From Methylococcaceae bacterium (lineage in GTDB: Bacteria > Pseudomonadota > Gammaproteobacteria > Methylococcales > Methylomonadaceae), in assembly GCA_006844705.1 (NCBI GenBank), contig SPJS01000196.1, forward strand, positions 1 through 64,000: DNA of 64,000 bases, read 5' to 3'. Shown one piece after another: positions 52,896 to 62,432 of this stretch. Below the pieces are notes generated by a model. It worked only from the letters and a program-made list of their open reading frames with translations, did no database searches and was not told the DNA's origin. Made by a program: the position numbers and the translations under genes. How positions within the stretch are numbered: the stretch's first letter is position 1; every line of letters begins with the position of its first letter.

Positions 52896-55694
52896 ATGGC
52901 TTTTCTGTCTGACATTTATAACAGCGATGATGCTGCGTCGTACAATTATCGAATATTGTATGAGCGCTCGCCTCTGGCTTATCAAATGCTGGATGGTCAA
53001 GGCAATATTCTACACGTCAACTCAGCCTGGTGTGAGCTGTTTGGCATCAGTCGAGATGAGGTTTCAGGAAAATCGTTTACCGATTTTTTAGTCAACGATG
53101 TGTCTGGAAATAATGTCCTGGCCTCTATGGCTGAGCACTTGCCTGATGGATCAGTCAAACCCATTGCCTGCAGAATCAGTGATCAGGATAATAATGAAAA
53201 AGATATTTTCATTGAGGCCTGGGTAGAAGAGGACGGTTTAAGCAGAGAAAGAATCGTTTACTGTATTTTGCATGATGTTGCCGGTTATCGAAAGAAACAT
53301 CAGGTCACTGAAAGTTATAGCAAGATCTTTGAAAATTCCCTCCACGAAATTTATATCTTTGATGTCGAGGATTTCCACTATTTAAAGGTAAACCGGGGGG
53401 CATGTCGCAATACCGGTTATAGCGAGATGGAATTTGAAGGCGCTACGCCTGAACAATTAATGCCGGGAATGAGCCGGGCTAATCTTGCCAGGCTTTTGGA
53501 ACCTATCCAAAAAGGTACAGAGGACATTATTCAGTTTGAAACCATCCATCTCCGAAAAAACCGTACATTTTATTATGTAGATGTACATATTCAGCCCACG
53601 CTTTATTTGTCTCGTCCAGCCTATCTGGCAGTGGTACTGGATATATCCAAAAACAAGGAAGTAAAAAACCGTCTGGATTTGGTCATTCAGGGGGCTGAAC
53701 TTGGTTACTGGGACTGGAACTATCAGTCGGGTGAATTTGAAGTCAACCAGCGCTGGCTGGACATGCTGGGGTTGACACGCGATGACCTTGATAAATTCAT
53801 ATCTGACTGGGGAGAACGACTGCATCCTGAAGACAGGTTACGGATGGATGACGTACTCAAGCAGAGTATTGAAAATCACCACTCTTATAGTGTCGATTTC
53901 AGGATGAAACATCAACAGGGGCATTGGGTGTGGGTTCATAGTGCGGGAGCAGTGGTAGCCTATGACAGAGATAATCAAACGCCCCTGCGCTTGTGCGGAA
54001 CCCATCAGGATATCAATGAGCGGAAAAGTAATGATACGTTGTTGAGAAAGCTGTCTCAGGCCGTAGAACAAAGTCCAAACATGGTGATCATCACCGATAC
54101 CTTGGGCAACATTGAGTATGCCAATCCCAAAATTAAGGAAATCTCGGGTTATGGTGTTGATGAAGTGATAGGCAGGAATACCCGAATGTTTTCATCAGGA
54201 GAGACTCCAAAAGAGGTTTATCTGGAGATCTGGAATACCATCAAGTCTGGAATGGAATGGCGGGGCGTTTTACACAATCGCAAGAAAAATGGCGATTTGT
54301 TCTGGGTCAAGGAGTCCATTGCACCGATCAGGGATGAAAATAACACCATCACCCATTTTGTTGCGATTCAGGAAGATATCACTGAATCCAAAAAGGTCGC
54401 AGAACAACTCAGTTATCAAGCCACTCATGATTCTTTGACAGATCTGATTAACCGACGGGAATTCGAGCGCCGTTTAAAAACAGCCTTGAATGTCGCAAAA
54501 CAGGATAATTGTACTCATGTGCTGTGTTACCTGGATATGGATCAGTTCAAGATCATTAATGATACCTGCACGCATGTCGCCGGCGATGAGTTGTTAAAGC
54601 AGTTCTCCTGCATATTGCGTGAGAATTTCCGTTCCAGTGACATCATCGCCCGTTTGGGAGGCGATGAATTTGCCGTTTTGATGGAATATTGTTCGGTAAA
54701 TATGGCGGCTAAGCATGCGCAAAAATTACTGGAAACAATAGGTGAGTTTCAATTTGTCTGGAATAACAAATCATTTCGTATAGGCGTCAGTATTGGCATT
54801 GTTCAGGTTGATAATTCAGAGAAAGATGTTTATTCGTTGTTGTCTAAAGCAGATGTCGCCTGTTACGCGGCTAAAAATGAAGGGCGTCACTGTATTCATC
54901 GATACCAGGCGAAAGACAAGGAATTGTCTTTGATTAATCAGGATAATCAATGGATTAGCCGAGTGAATCATGCGCTGGATGAAGATCTGTTTGAACTGTA
55001 TGCGCAGCCGATCTGTAAATTATCGGATGATGTTATTTCTACGAAAGACCATTGGGAAGTTTTGATAAGAATACGAGACGGGGATAACGTGATCGCCCCC
55101 GGGGCTTTTATGCCTACAGTAGAGCGCTTCAACTTGTCATTACGTCTGGATCAATGGGTAATACGCCATGTATTTAGTTGGCTTGAACAACGGGCAGAAA
55201 ATGATAAAAAACGTTTTTGTTTGTCGATTAATATTTCTGCACAGAATTTAGGAAACAAACAATTACTGGCTTTTATTTTTGAAGAATTTAACAGGACGAC
55301 CCGTCTAGAAGCGAAAAATATCTGTTTTGAAATTACAGAAACTGCAGCGATCAACAACCTTACAGAAGCAAAAGCATTTATCAACAAATTAAAAGAAGTC
55401 GGTTTCAAGTTTTCTGTCGATGACTTTGGCAGTGGCTTGTCATCGTTTAATTACCTGAGGAATCTACCGGTTGACTATTTAAAAATAGACGGCCAGTTCG
55501 TTAAAGGAATTGTTGATGATCCTGTTGATTATGCAATGGTCAGATCGATTAATGAAATTGGCCAGGTAATGGGGAAGAAAACGATTGCTGAATTTGTGGA
55601 AAACAAAGAAATATTGGATAAATTAAAAACCCTTAATGTGGATTATGTACAAGGGTATTATCTGGGCAAACCAAAACCAATAAAATTACTGTAG
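52896..55694 (+). CDS. Soluble multi-PAS GGDEF-EAL protein
   Basis: The 932-residue cytosolic protein has no transmembrane segment. It has four PAS-type modules: about 15-140 (LYERSPLAYQMLDGQGNILH), 145-258 (IFENSLHEIYIFDVEDFHYL), 262-380 (YWDWNYQSGEFEVNQRWLDM) and 385-505 (ITDTLGNIEYANPKIKEISG). GGDEF follows (RLGGDEFAVLM, intact), then EAL with EVLIR, EITETAA, DDFGSGLSSFNYL and KIDGQFVKG, also intact. It senses an internal cue, since PAS domains often bind heme or flavin. Its position between the nif cluster and the eCIS makes it a candidate regulator of either, without proof. The ribosome site is weak. Confidence 0.9.
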   Translation: MAFLSDIYNSDDAASYNYRILYERSPLAYQMLDGQGNILHVNSAWCELFGISRDEVSGKSFTDFLVNDVSGNNVLASMAEHLPDGSVKPIACRISDQDNNEKDIFIEAWVEEDGLSRERIVYCILHDVAGYRKKHQVTESYSKIFENSLHEIYIFDVEDFHYLKVNRGACRNTGYSEMEFEGATPEQLMPGMSRANLARLLEPIQKGTEDIIQFETIHLRKNRTFYYVDVHIQPTLYLSRPAYLAVVLDISKNKEVKNRLDLVIQGAELGYWDWNYQSGEFEVNQRWLDMLGLTRDDLDKFISDWGERLHPEDRLRMDDVLKQSIENHHSYSVDFRMKHQQGHWVWVHSAGAVVAYDRDNQTPLRLCGTHQDINERKSNDTLLRKLSQAVEQSPNMVIITDTLGNIEYANPKIKEISGYGVDEVIGRNTRMFSSGETPKEVYLEIWNTIKSGMEWRGVLHNRKKNGDLFWVKESIAPIRDENNTITHFVAIQEDITESKKVAEQLSYQATHDSLTDLINRREFERRLKTALNVAKQDNCTHVLCYLDMDQFKIINDTCTHVAGDELLKQFSCILRENFRSSDIIARLGGDEFAVLMEYCSVNMAAKHAQKLLETIGEFQFVWNNKSFRIGVSIGIVQVDNSEKDVYSLLSKADVACYAAKNEGRHCIHRYQAKDKELSLINQDNQWISRVNHALDEDLFELYAQPICKLSDDVISTKDHWEVLIRIRDGDNVIAPGAFMPTVERFNLSLRLDQWVIRHVFSWLEQRAENDKKRFCLSINISAQNLGNKQLLAFIFEEFNRTTRLEAKNICFEITETAAINNLTEAKAFINKLKEVGFKFSVDDFGSGLSSFNYLRNLPVDYLKIDGQFVKGIVDDPVDYAMVRSINEIGQVMGKKTIAEFVENKEILDKLKTLNVDYVQGYYLGKPKPIKLL

Positions 55695-56060
55695 TTGACC
55701 TGCCCGGCAATCATAGCAAAGGCGCTTCCACTTCAACCGGACAGGTGATTGAATTTTACGCCAAGCCGTTGCCAATGCAGGTAAGTGTCATGGCAGAATG
55801 CTGTCGCTGTGAGTGATGCCTCCTGGAATAGAGGTGATATAAATTTGACTTTTAATATTACCTGAGATAGGCTGAAAGTAATTGTTAACAGACAGTTTAC
55901 CCAGTCGCTATAAGAGAACAAAAATGTCACACTCATTTGTTTTTAGTTAAGCAGCATAGGCAAGACGTAAGTCATAAGCAAGTCATTGATATTTCAGTCT
56001 TTTAGCAATTTCACGTAAGTCGGGTTTCTCATCAAATTTTTAATTTGAACGGAGATTTGT
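55695..56060. other. Intergenic region upstream of the eCIS operon
   Basis: This gap of 366 bases separates the GGDEF/EAL gene from the first eCIS gene. It contains a possible sigma-70 promoter (55845-55873) and GGAGATTTG as the ribosome site of the DUF4255 gene. A leftward frame of 67 codons is present but has no ribosome site or recognisable product. No repeat of the MITE families was found. Confidence 0.5.
55845..55873 (+). promoter_or_regulatory. Candidate sigma-70 promoter for the eCIS operon
   Basis: TTGACT at 55845-55850 and TAGGCT at 55868-55873 are spaced by 17 bases. The -35 matches the consensus well and the -10 matches poorly. The site is about 190 bases ahead of the first eCIS gene. 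It could also be coincidental. Confidence 0.25.
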
Positions 56061-56624
56061 ATGATCAGTGATGCGCTTGATTACATTCGAATCGAAGTGC
56101 GGGATTATCTTTCGATTACGGATGCTGAAGCCGGAATAGGGCACTTGCATGACCTTGCCAAAGACGTCGTGAACCCCGGCGTGCGTATTTCTTTGGTTAA
56201 TCTGGGGCAGGAAAATACGCTTCGTAATACGCCTCATGTCGCGCGCAATGATTCGGGTCTATCCGAATACAAAGAACCTCCCATCTATCTTAATTGCTAC
56301 CTGATGTTTGCGTTTGGTTTCACCAGTTATCAAACCAGTCTGATTAGGTTGTCTGAATGTATTGAGTTATTCCAAAGCAAGCGTTTTTTCGAAGCGGCTA
56401 ACGAACGCACAGAAAACCCATTTCCCGGCAACTTAAATCGCATAATTTTTGATATGTGTTCGCCCGATTTTGAGCAATTGAATCACATCTGGGGGGTGCT
56501 GGGCGGCACGTATTTCCCTTCTGTTTTATATAAGGTTCGGTTGGTGAAAGTACACTCCAATGAAACGCTGTCCGGGCCGGAAATTACCAGTTTGCAAATT
56601 AATACAGGTTTCAAAAGCTCATGA
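56061..56624 (+). CDS. eCIS DUF4255 tail terminator/cap protein (Pvc16/Afp16-like)
   Basis: The 187-residue protein opens MISDALDYIRIEVRDYLSIT. It contains VRISLVNLGQENTLRNTPHV, PPIYLNCYLMFAFGFTSYQT and LNRIIFDMCSPDFEQLNHIW, then GGTYFPSVLYKVRLVKV, all typical of DUF4255. In Afp and PVC particles this protein ends the tube-sheath and sets length. It is the first gene of the cluster, as in many eCIS loci. It overlaps the next gene by four bases. Confidence 0.9.
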   Translation: MISDALDYIRIEVRDYLSITDAEAGIGHLHDLAKDVVNPGVRISLVNLGQENTLRNTPHVARNDSGLSEYKEPPIYLNCYLMFAFGFTSYQTSLIRLSECIELFQSKRFFEAANERTENPFPGNLNRIIFDMCSPDFEQLNHIWGVLGGTYFPSVLYKVRLVKVHSNETLSGPEITSLQINTGFKSS

Positions 56625-57352
56625 GTATACGGCGCGATTACTTACCCTTGTTTAGTATTCGCGCCGTTCAGCAAGGATCGGCTGGTGTCATCAATAATGT
56701 AACGATGGCGCCTACGATGCAATGCAGAACATTGTTGAACGATCATCAGTTATTAGCAAAACAAAGAGAGTTTGGCATGCAAGTGTACTTTAGTAACAAC
56801 CCCTGGGCTACAAATCCCTTGCTCGGTGCAATTTCTTCGCGCGTACGTTTTGACTTTAAAGTGATAGTTCCCGTTGATTTCTACACAACGTATTTGCCTG
56901 ATGTAGAAAGTGGAAAAAAACTGCATCTTAATAATTTAACAGCGGCGGGTTCAATCAAACCAGGGACTGATGTTGCGTTAAGTGCTAATGCCAGTGTGAC
57001 TGACGTCGATGCGCTGAAGATAGTGGCGCAGCGTTTTGAAATAGAGCTTGCTCCTCCAGTGGGCGCAGTCTCCTATGACGTGAGAAACCAGTTTGGTACA
57101 CAAGTGTTAAGAAATTTTCCACTTGACGAACTTGGAGAAGGTGAGCGTATTGAGTTCGATTTGGATGGGCTGCCGTATGGCCGTTATCGCTTGGCTCCAG
57201 ATAATGTGCCCAGTCAAGAGACCGAATTTTTTGTTGAAAATGAAGTGGCTAGTCAGCGTTGTCAGGCTGTAGTGAGTATTTTTTTGGAGACCCCGCAAAC
57301 AGGGGCGCCGGCAACAGGCTATCAATTTAATGCGCATTTTGACGTGCGATGA
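56621..57352 (+). CDS. eCIS-associated protein of unknown function
   Basis: The 243-residue protein begins MSIRRDYLPLFSIRAVQQGS. It has no signal peptide or membrane segment. The N-terminal half reads as strands (FGMQVYFSNNPWATNPLLGA, ISSRVRFDFKVIVPVDFYTT). The C-terminal half resembles a beta-sandwich (VSYDVRNQFGTQVLRNFPLD, EGERIEFDLDGLPYGRYRLA). Its place between the cap and the sheath suggests a particle component, for example a collar, cap accessory or decoration. I recognise no family. Confidence 0.75.
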   Translation: MSIRRDYLPLFSIRAVQQGSAGVINNVTMAPTMQCRTLLNDHQLLAKQREFGMQVYFSNNPWATNPLLGAISSRVRFDFKVIVPVDFYTTYLPDVESGKKLHLNNLTAAGSIKPGTDVALSANASVTDVDALKIVAQRFEIELAPPVGAVSYDVRNQFGTQVLRNFPLDELGEGERIEFDLDGLPYGRYRLAPDNVPSQETEFFVENEVASQRCQAVVSIFLETPQTGAPATGYQFNAHFDVR

Positions 57353-57398
57353 TTGTGACTAAACCGAAACTATCCCAACAGGCGATCGAGGAAAAACT

Positions 57399-58886
57399 AT
57401 GGCTATTTATAAGACCCCAGGTGTTTATATTGAAGAAGTCTCCACGTTTCCGCCCTCTGTGGCTGCAGTGGAAACAGCGATCCCCGCTTTTATGGGGTTT
57501 ACCGAGAAAGCGTTAGATGAAAATGGCGAATTATTGACGAATATTCCCACCCGTATTACCTCGTTACTGGAATACGAGCAGTATTTTGGGGCAGTTCCTG
57601 AAACGTCTTTCAGTGTTGATGTGACGCAAAAGCGCCTCACGTCATCAGGGAAAATAATTGAAACGACGGTGGCCTTCAACGGGACCCGGCCGACGATTCC
57701 GGATTACATGCTGTATTACAGTATGCAGCTGTTCTTTGCTAATGGGGGTGGTCCCTGCTATATCGTTTCGGTTGGGAATACAGTCGATACAGCGTATGCA
57801 GATACCTTATTCACCGCGGCGATTACAAGGCTTGAAGAGTATGATGAACCCACATTATTGGTTTTTCCGGATGCCTGTTCCAACCGCAGCTCTCATGTTG
57901 CAACCGATAGTAACGTGGCCACGATTGTCAATGCGGCAATGCAAAGCAGTGCAAAAATGCAGGATCGTTTTACCATTGCCGATATTCGAAATGCGATTCC
58001 CAGCGGAACTGACACGAATGCCGACATCAATACCGCATTTAGAGATATCACGTTGTCTGATAAAGACATCGTAAAATATGGCTCATCCTATTTTCCCTAT
58101 CTAAACACCAACATCAATTTTGTCACCAGTGACGACTCGGTATCGATAGCATCTCACGCACTGATTGATGTGGCTGACGATGGTACGGAAACCTCGGGGG
58201 CAGGTTCAATCCCGGCTGATACTGCGATGAGTGATTCCTCAGTGGCCGAAGACCAAACCGAGGTTTATAACGCAGTCAGTGCTTTTATCCGAAATAATAC
58301 AACAGTCACGCTTCCACCTTCAGGCGCTGTTGCTGGCATTTATGCCAGAGTGGATGCCAGTCGCGGTGTTTGGAAGGCACCTGCGAATGTAGGCATTGCA
58401 CTGGTGAATAAGCCTTCAATAACCATAACCAACGATTTAAATGACAATTTAAACGTCGATGCGGGTTCCGGTAAATCCATTAATGCGATCAGAGCTTTTG
58501 CAGGCAAAGGTGTCTTGGTCTGGGGCGCAAGAACACTGGCGGGTAACGATAATGAGTGGCGTTATGTTTCAGTCAGACGTTTTTATAATTTTGTTGAAGA
58601 GTCAGTTAAAAAAGCGACCTCAGCATTTGTATTTGAACCCAATGATGCCAACACCTGGGTCAAAGTTCGCACCATGATTGAGAACTTTTTAATTTTGCAA
58701 TGGCGTGAAGGCGCGTTGGCCGGCGCCAAGCCTGAAGATGCTTTTTTCGTCAAAGTGGGCTTGAATCAAACCATGTCGGCTGACGATATTCTTAACGGCT
58801 ACATGATTGTTGAAATCGGGATGGCAGCGGTTCGTCCGGCAGAATTTATCGTGCTGCGATTCTCCCACATGATGCAAAAATCTTAA
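57399..58886 (+). CDS. eCIS contractile sheath protein
   Basis: The 495-residue sheath starts behind GAGGAAAA with the hallmark MAIYKTPGVYIEEVSTFPPS. It contains AIPAFMGFTEKA, a variable mid-domain (about 225-300), and C-terminal segments INAIRAFAGKGVLVWGARTL, WRYVSVRRFYNFVEESVKKA and TSAFVFEPNDANTWVKVRTM. The C-terminal domain drives contraction. Only one sheath gene is present, unlike the three in Afp/PVC. Confidence 0.95.
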   Translation: MAIYKTPGVYIEEVSTFPPSVAAVETAIPAFMGFTEKALDENGELLTNIPTRITSLLEYEQYFGAVPETSFSVDVTQKRLTSSGKIIETTVAFNGTRPTIPDYMLYYSMQLFFANGGGPCYIVSVGNTVDTAYADTLFTAAITRLEEYDEPTLLVFPDACSNRSSHVATDSNVATIVNAAMQSSAKMQDRFTIADIRNAIPSGTDTNADINTAFRDITLSDKDIVKYGSSYFPYLNTNINFVTSDDSVSIASHALIDVADDGTETSGAGSIPADTAMSDSSVAEDQTEVYNAVSAFIRNNTTVTLPPSGAVAGIYARVDASRGVWKAPANVGIALVNKPSITITNDLNDNLNVDAGSGKSINAIRAFAGKGVLVWGARTLAGNDNEWRYVSVRRFYNFVEESVKKATSAFVFEPNDANTWVKVRTMIENFLILQWREGALAGAKPEDAFFVKVGLNQTMSADDILNGYMIVEIGMAAVRPAEFIVLRFSHMMQKS

Positions 58887-58921
58887 CAGCATAATTTAGC
58901 GATTAACGCAGAGGAGTAATC

Positions 58922-59356
58922 ATGGCAGAAGTATACCCAATCCCAAAATTTCATTTTAGTGTAGAAATGGGCGGCAGCTCCGTCGCATTCTCAGAGGTGA
59001 GCGGCCTGGATGTCGAAACAGAAGTGATTGAATATCGACATGGTGCGAGCCCTGAATATATCAAAACAAAACAACCGGGGCTGAAAAAGTATTCAAATAT
59101 CACATTGAAACGAGGCGTCTTCAAGTCTAATAACGATTATTACGACTGGTATAACACGGTGAAGATGAACAAAATAGAACGTCGTGACGTTATCATCAGC
59201 TTGCTTAATGAAGAGCACGAACCTGTTGTGGTGTGGAAAATTAAAAATGCCTGGCCTACAAAAATTCAATCTACCGATTTAAAGGCGGATGCAAACGAGA
59301 CAGCGATTGAGTCAATGGAACTGGTTCATGAAGGTTTGTCCATCCAAAATGAATAA
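58922..59356 (+). CDS. eCIS inner tube protein
   Basis: The 144-residue protein belongs to the phage T4 gp19-like family: YPIPKFHFSVEMGGSSVAFS, EVSGLDVETEVIEYRHGAS, YSNITLKRGVFKSNNDYYDW and VVVWKIKNAWPTKIQSTDLK. It stacks to form the needle expelled by sheath contraction. AGAGGAG precedes the ATG. It corresponds to Afp1. Confidence 0.93.
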   Translation: MAEVYPIPKFHFSVEMGGSSVAFSEVSGLDVETEVIEYRHGASPEYIKTKQPGLKKYSNITLKRGVFKSNNDYYDWYNTVKMNKIERRDVIISLLNEEHEPVVVWKIKNAWPTKIQSTDLKADANETAIESMELVHEGLSIQNE

Positions 59357-59387
59357 ACCTTAAAACGTTCATGTTAAGGAGGCTGGT

Positions 59388-59831
59388 ATGGATGCTTTTT
59401 ATCCACCGTTGGGTTTTCATTTCCGTGTAGAGTTCGACATTTCCGGGCTCGGCAAAGCCGACACGTATTTCCGCGAAGTGTCAGGGCTGAATTTGGAACT
59501 GGAAGAAGAATCAATTGTTGAAGGGGGGGAAAACCGCTTTACCCAACGCTTGCCTGTGCGTGCCAAATATCCCGATCTGATCTTAAAAAGAGGTTTGGTG
59601 GGAGATTCCAATCTCAGCGTGTGGTGCCGCAAAGCCATTCAGGAACTCGATATCAGTACCGCAACAGTATGGGCTACGTTATTGAATGAAGAGCATGAAC
59701 CGCTACAAAGTTACTGCTTTGTTAATGCCTGGCCCAAAAAATGGTCGGTTTCAGATTTCAATGCCGAAAGCAGCGATATCGTTATCGAAAATCTAGAGCT
59801 GGCCTATCAATACTTCACTGTGAATACGTAA
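59388..59831 (+). CDS. eCIS second tube protein (Afp5-like)
   Basis: The 147-residue gp19-like paralog has YPPLGFHFRVEFDISGLGKA, TYFREVSGLNLELEEESIVE, PDLILKRGLVGDSNLSVWCR and YCFVNAWPKKWSVSDFNAES. In related systems the second tube protein sits at the base and joins the tube to the hub and spike. AAGGAGG precedes the ATG. The sequence clearly diverges from the first tube protein. Confidence 0.9.
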   Translation: MDAFYPPLGFHFRVEFDISGLGKADTYFREVSGLNLELEEESIVEGGENRFTQRLPVRAKYPDLILKRGLVGDSNLSVWCRKAIQELDISTATVWATLLNEEHEPLQSYCFVNAWPKKWSVSDFNAESSDIVIENLELAYQYFTVNT

Positions 59832-59836
59832 TCGTT

Positions 59837-60004
59837 ATGCCTATCGTGATTCATGAACTCGTGGTGACAGCGGAACTGGAACAAAAAATTGGAACATCCA
59901 GTGACAATCAGGACGCACCCTCGAAGCGCCTGGATAGAGAAGAGATTATCCGCGAGTGTACAGAGCAGGTGATCAAACAGCTAGAGCGACAAAAGGAACG
60001 GTAG
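59837..60004 (+). CDS. Small eCIS protein, DUF5908-like
   Basis: The ATG at 59837 gives a 55-residue protein beginning MPIVIHELVVTAELEQKIGT, then a charged, helical tail (REEIIRECTEQVIKQLERQK). The MPIxIxELVV opening is that of the DUF5908 family, commonly placed between the tube and LysM genes of eCIS clusters. The function is unknown. It is three bases from the next gene. Confidence 0.75.
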   Translation: MPIVIHELVVTAELEQKIGTSSDNQDAPSKRLDREEIIRECTEQVIKQLERQKER

Positions 60005-60007
60005 ATT

Positions 60008-60691
60008 ATGACAGCTGGCATTTTAGATAAATTGAAAATCATTCCCTTTTTAGATGCAGAGGCTTTGCAGACTGGATTGCCATCTGGGCCACCGTTTATT
60101 GCGCAATTTAATCCGGAAACACTCACCATCAAGAATGAGGTTGAGCTCAATACTGAACAAACCGCGCAAGGCTCAAATGGTTCAGAAGCCAAACAAATTA
60201 AAGTAAAAGAACAGGAATTTAACTTTGATTTTTTTCTGGACGGGACGGGCGCATCGGGGCCGGGGCTGGATGTGTTTGCTTCGATTGAATTGTTCAAGTT
60301 GACCACCGGGTTTACGGGAGAGACCCACAGAAATCGCTTTTTGATTCTGCAGTGGGGAACCTTTGTTGCGACCTGTGTGTTACAAAGCTACAGCATCAAT
60401 TACAAGCTTTTTCGTTCTGATGGCACCCCCTTGAGGGCGGTAATCTCAGCCACATTTTTAGAGCACAAGTCGCTTGAGTTACAGGACTTGATTTCGAATT
60501 TGATGTCGCCTGATGTCACTTACCTGCACGAAGTTAAACAGGCCGAGCATTTAAGTCAGTTGTGTTTTAAACACTATAAACAAGCTAAATATTACTATCA
60601 CGTGGCAAAACATAATCAATTAGATAGTTTTCGGCAGTTGGATGCCGGTCAGAAACTGGTTTTCCCGCCCTTGCTCAAAGGAAATAAATAA
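60008..60691 (+). CDS. eCIS hub adaptor with LysM domain (Afp7-like)
   Basis: The 227-residue protein has an N-terminal tube-like region (PPFIAQFNPETLTIKNEVEL, QEFNFDFFLDGTGASG, NRFLILQWGTFVATCVLQSY) and a C-terminal LysM module at about 175-225 (YLHEVKQAEHLSQLCFKHYK then GQKLVFPPL). In Afp/PVC this protein joins the tube base to the spike and baseplate. It overlaps the spike gene by one base. Confidence 0.88.
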   Translation: MTAGILDKLKIIPFLDAEALQTGLPSGPPFIAQFNPETLTIKNEVELNTEQTAQGSNGSEAKQIKVKEQEFNFDFFLDGTGASGPGLDVFASIELFKLTTGFTGETHRNRFLILQWGTFVATCVLQSYSINYKLFRSDGTPLRAVISATFLEHKSLELQDLISNLMSPDVTYLHEVKQAEHLSQLCFKHYKQAKYYYHVAKHNQLDSFRQLDAGQKLVFPPLLKGNK

Positions 60692-62421
60692 TGGCGGCGA
60701 CACGGGTGGACGATGCAAGCCTGACGACGTTCACTATTAATGTGAATGGCCAGGCGTTAAGTGGTGAATTCCGCCTGGAGTATCTCGATATCAGGAGAAT
60801 GATTAATCGCATCAGTTTTGCCGAAATTGCATTCATTGATGGAGCGGTAGATGAGCAAAATTTTAAATTATCCGAAAGTGACGACCTGGCGTTTGGGGGA
60901 GAGGTTGAAATTTACCTGGGCTACAACACCGATGAAGAGAGTATCTTCAAAGGGGTGATAGTGAAACAGCAAATACAGGTGACCAGAGGCGGACAAAGCA
61001 GGTTGTTACTAAATTGTCGAGATGCCAGTTACCGCATGTGCTTGACTGAGCGCAGTGCGCATTATGCAAGCGTATCAGACTCTGATGTGATCAGTCTTCT
61101 GGCGAGTAACCACGGTATCAATGCAGATGTTGAGACGACCTCCGACACGCATCTGGATGTCGCTCAATGGCGTACCTCTGATTGGGACTTTATGCTGCAA
61201 AGAGCAGAGCGTAATGGCTTGGTGGTATTAACCAAGGATGGAGAACTCAGTATTGTTTCAGTCCGGAGTGGTCCAAGCAAGGGTCAAATTGTGTATGGAC
61301 GTAACGTATTGTCAGCAGAGCTTGAAATAGATGCCCAGCACCAATATGAGTCCACAAAATCGAGAGCATGGTCCAGTGCTAATCAAGAGAAAGAAGAGCA
61401 GGAAGGAAGCGCTGCGCTGACTGAACCGGGACGTGAATCAAGTTCGACGATGGCGTCTCAGGCGGGCGGTAGAGAAAAATGCCTGGCGGCAGACGGTGAT
61501 GTGACCGCCAGTACCTTGTTGAATTGGGCCAATGCCGCCATTGAACGTCAACAGCTGGCGAAAATTATCGGCACGATCACCCTTCAAGGCAGCCATGATA
61601 TTCAATGTGGTGATTGGGTCGATTTAGAAGGGTTTGGTCAACGCATGAATGGTCAGGCCTTTGTGGGCGGCATTATGCATGCCGTTTCACGGGGTAACTG
61701 GCTCACTACGCTTCAAATTGGTTTGAATCCTCAGTGGCATATGCAGCAATTTTCCAATCCTGGTCCGCAAGATGTACTCAGCACGACAAACTCAAATTTG
61801 CATATTGCTAAAGTTGTTGGGTTGAGCGAAGACCCTGATGGTGGTGAGCGAATTCAGGTGAAAGTGATTGCTTTGGGCGAAGATCAGGAAGGCATATGGG
61901 CCAGGCTGGCAAGTAAAGATGCGGGCAGCGAGAGGGGGTGGGTCATACGTCCAGAGATTGATGATGAAGTGATCGTCGGCTTTATTGACGGTGATGCTGC
62001 TCAGCCGGTTATTCTTGGCTCACTATACAGCAGTGCCCACGCCACACCCATCCCAGCCGATAATGACGACAATCATGAGAAAGGCTGGGTGACTCGATCG
62101 GGCATGAAATTCATTTTTAATGATGACACGATCACGTTAACCATCGAAACGCCCAACGGCAACACAATCACAGTGGATGATGATGCGGGCGGGATAAGTA
62201 TCCAGGATGAGAATGATAACGCGATCGTACTTGACAGTAGCGGAATAACAATGACGTCCGCTTCTGATATTAATATCGAGGCGCGAGGTGATATTAATGT
62301 CAGTGCGGTCAATTTAAAGCAGGACGCTCAGGCGGAAGTGAAATTAAACGGGAGTGCTGGCGCTACGCTGGAAAGTGGTGGCAGTACCACGGTTAAAGGG
62401 TCCATCGTTCAAATTAATTGA
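60691..62421 (+). CDS. eCIS VgrG-like spike protein (Afp8-like)
   Basis: The 576-residue protein begins with a gp27-like ring (residues about 10-360: VEIYLGYNTDEESIFKGVIV, SRLLLNCRDASYRMCLTERS, WDFMLQRAERNGLVVLTKDG). The gp5-like OB domain follows (about 370-460: HIAKVVGLSEDPDGGERIQV, GWVIRPEIDDEVIVGFIDGD). The C-terminus has beta-helix-type repeats (DDDAGGISIQDENDNAIVLD, SDINIEARGDINVSAVNLKQ). It forms the central spike. No C-terminal effector domain is visible. Confidence 0.92.
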   Translation: MAATRVDDASLTTFTINVNGQALSGEFRLEYLDIRRMINRISFAEIAFIDGAVDEQNFKLSESDDLAFGGEVEIYLGYNTDEESIFKGVIVKQQIQVTRGGQSRLLLNCRDASYRMCLTERSAHYASVSDSDVISLLASNHGINADVETTSDTHLDVAQWRTSDWDFMLQRAERNGLVVLTKDGELSIVSVRSGPSKGQIVYGRNVLSAELEIDAQHQYESTKSRAWSSANQEKEEQEGSAALTEPGRESSSTMASQAGGREKCLAADGDVTASTLLNWANAAIERQQLAKIIGTITLQGSHDIQCGDWVDLEGFGQRMNGQAFVGGIMHAVSRGNWLTTLQIGLNPQWHMQQFSNPGPQDVLSTTNSNLHIAKVVGLSEDPDGGERIQVKVIALGEDQEGIWARLASKDAGSERGWVIRPEIDDEVIVGFIDGDAAQPVILGSLYSSAHATPIPADNDDNHEKGWVTRSGMKFIFNDDTITLTIETPNGNTITVDDDAGGISIQDENDNAIVLDSSGITMTSASDINIEARGDINVSAVNLKQDAQAEVKLNGSAGATLESGGSTTVKGSIVQIN

Positions 62422-62432
62422 CGGAAATGACT

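Noticed and set aside
55733..55936. Leftward 67-codon frame in the gap before the eCIS
   Set aside because: There is no ribosome binding site, the composition is atypical and there is no recognisable motif. It is probably chance.
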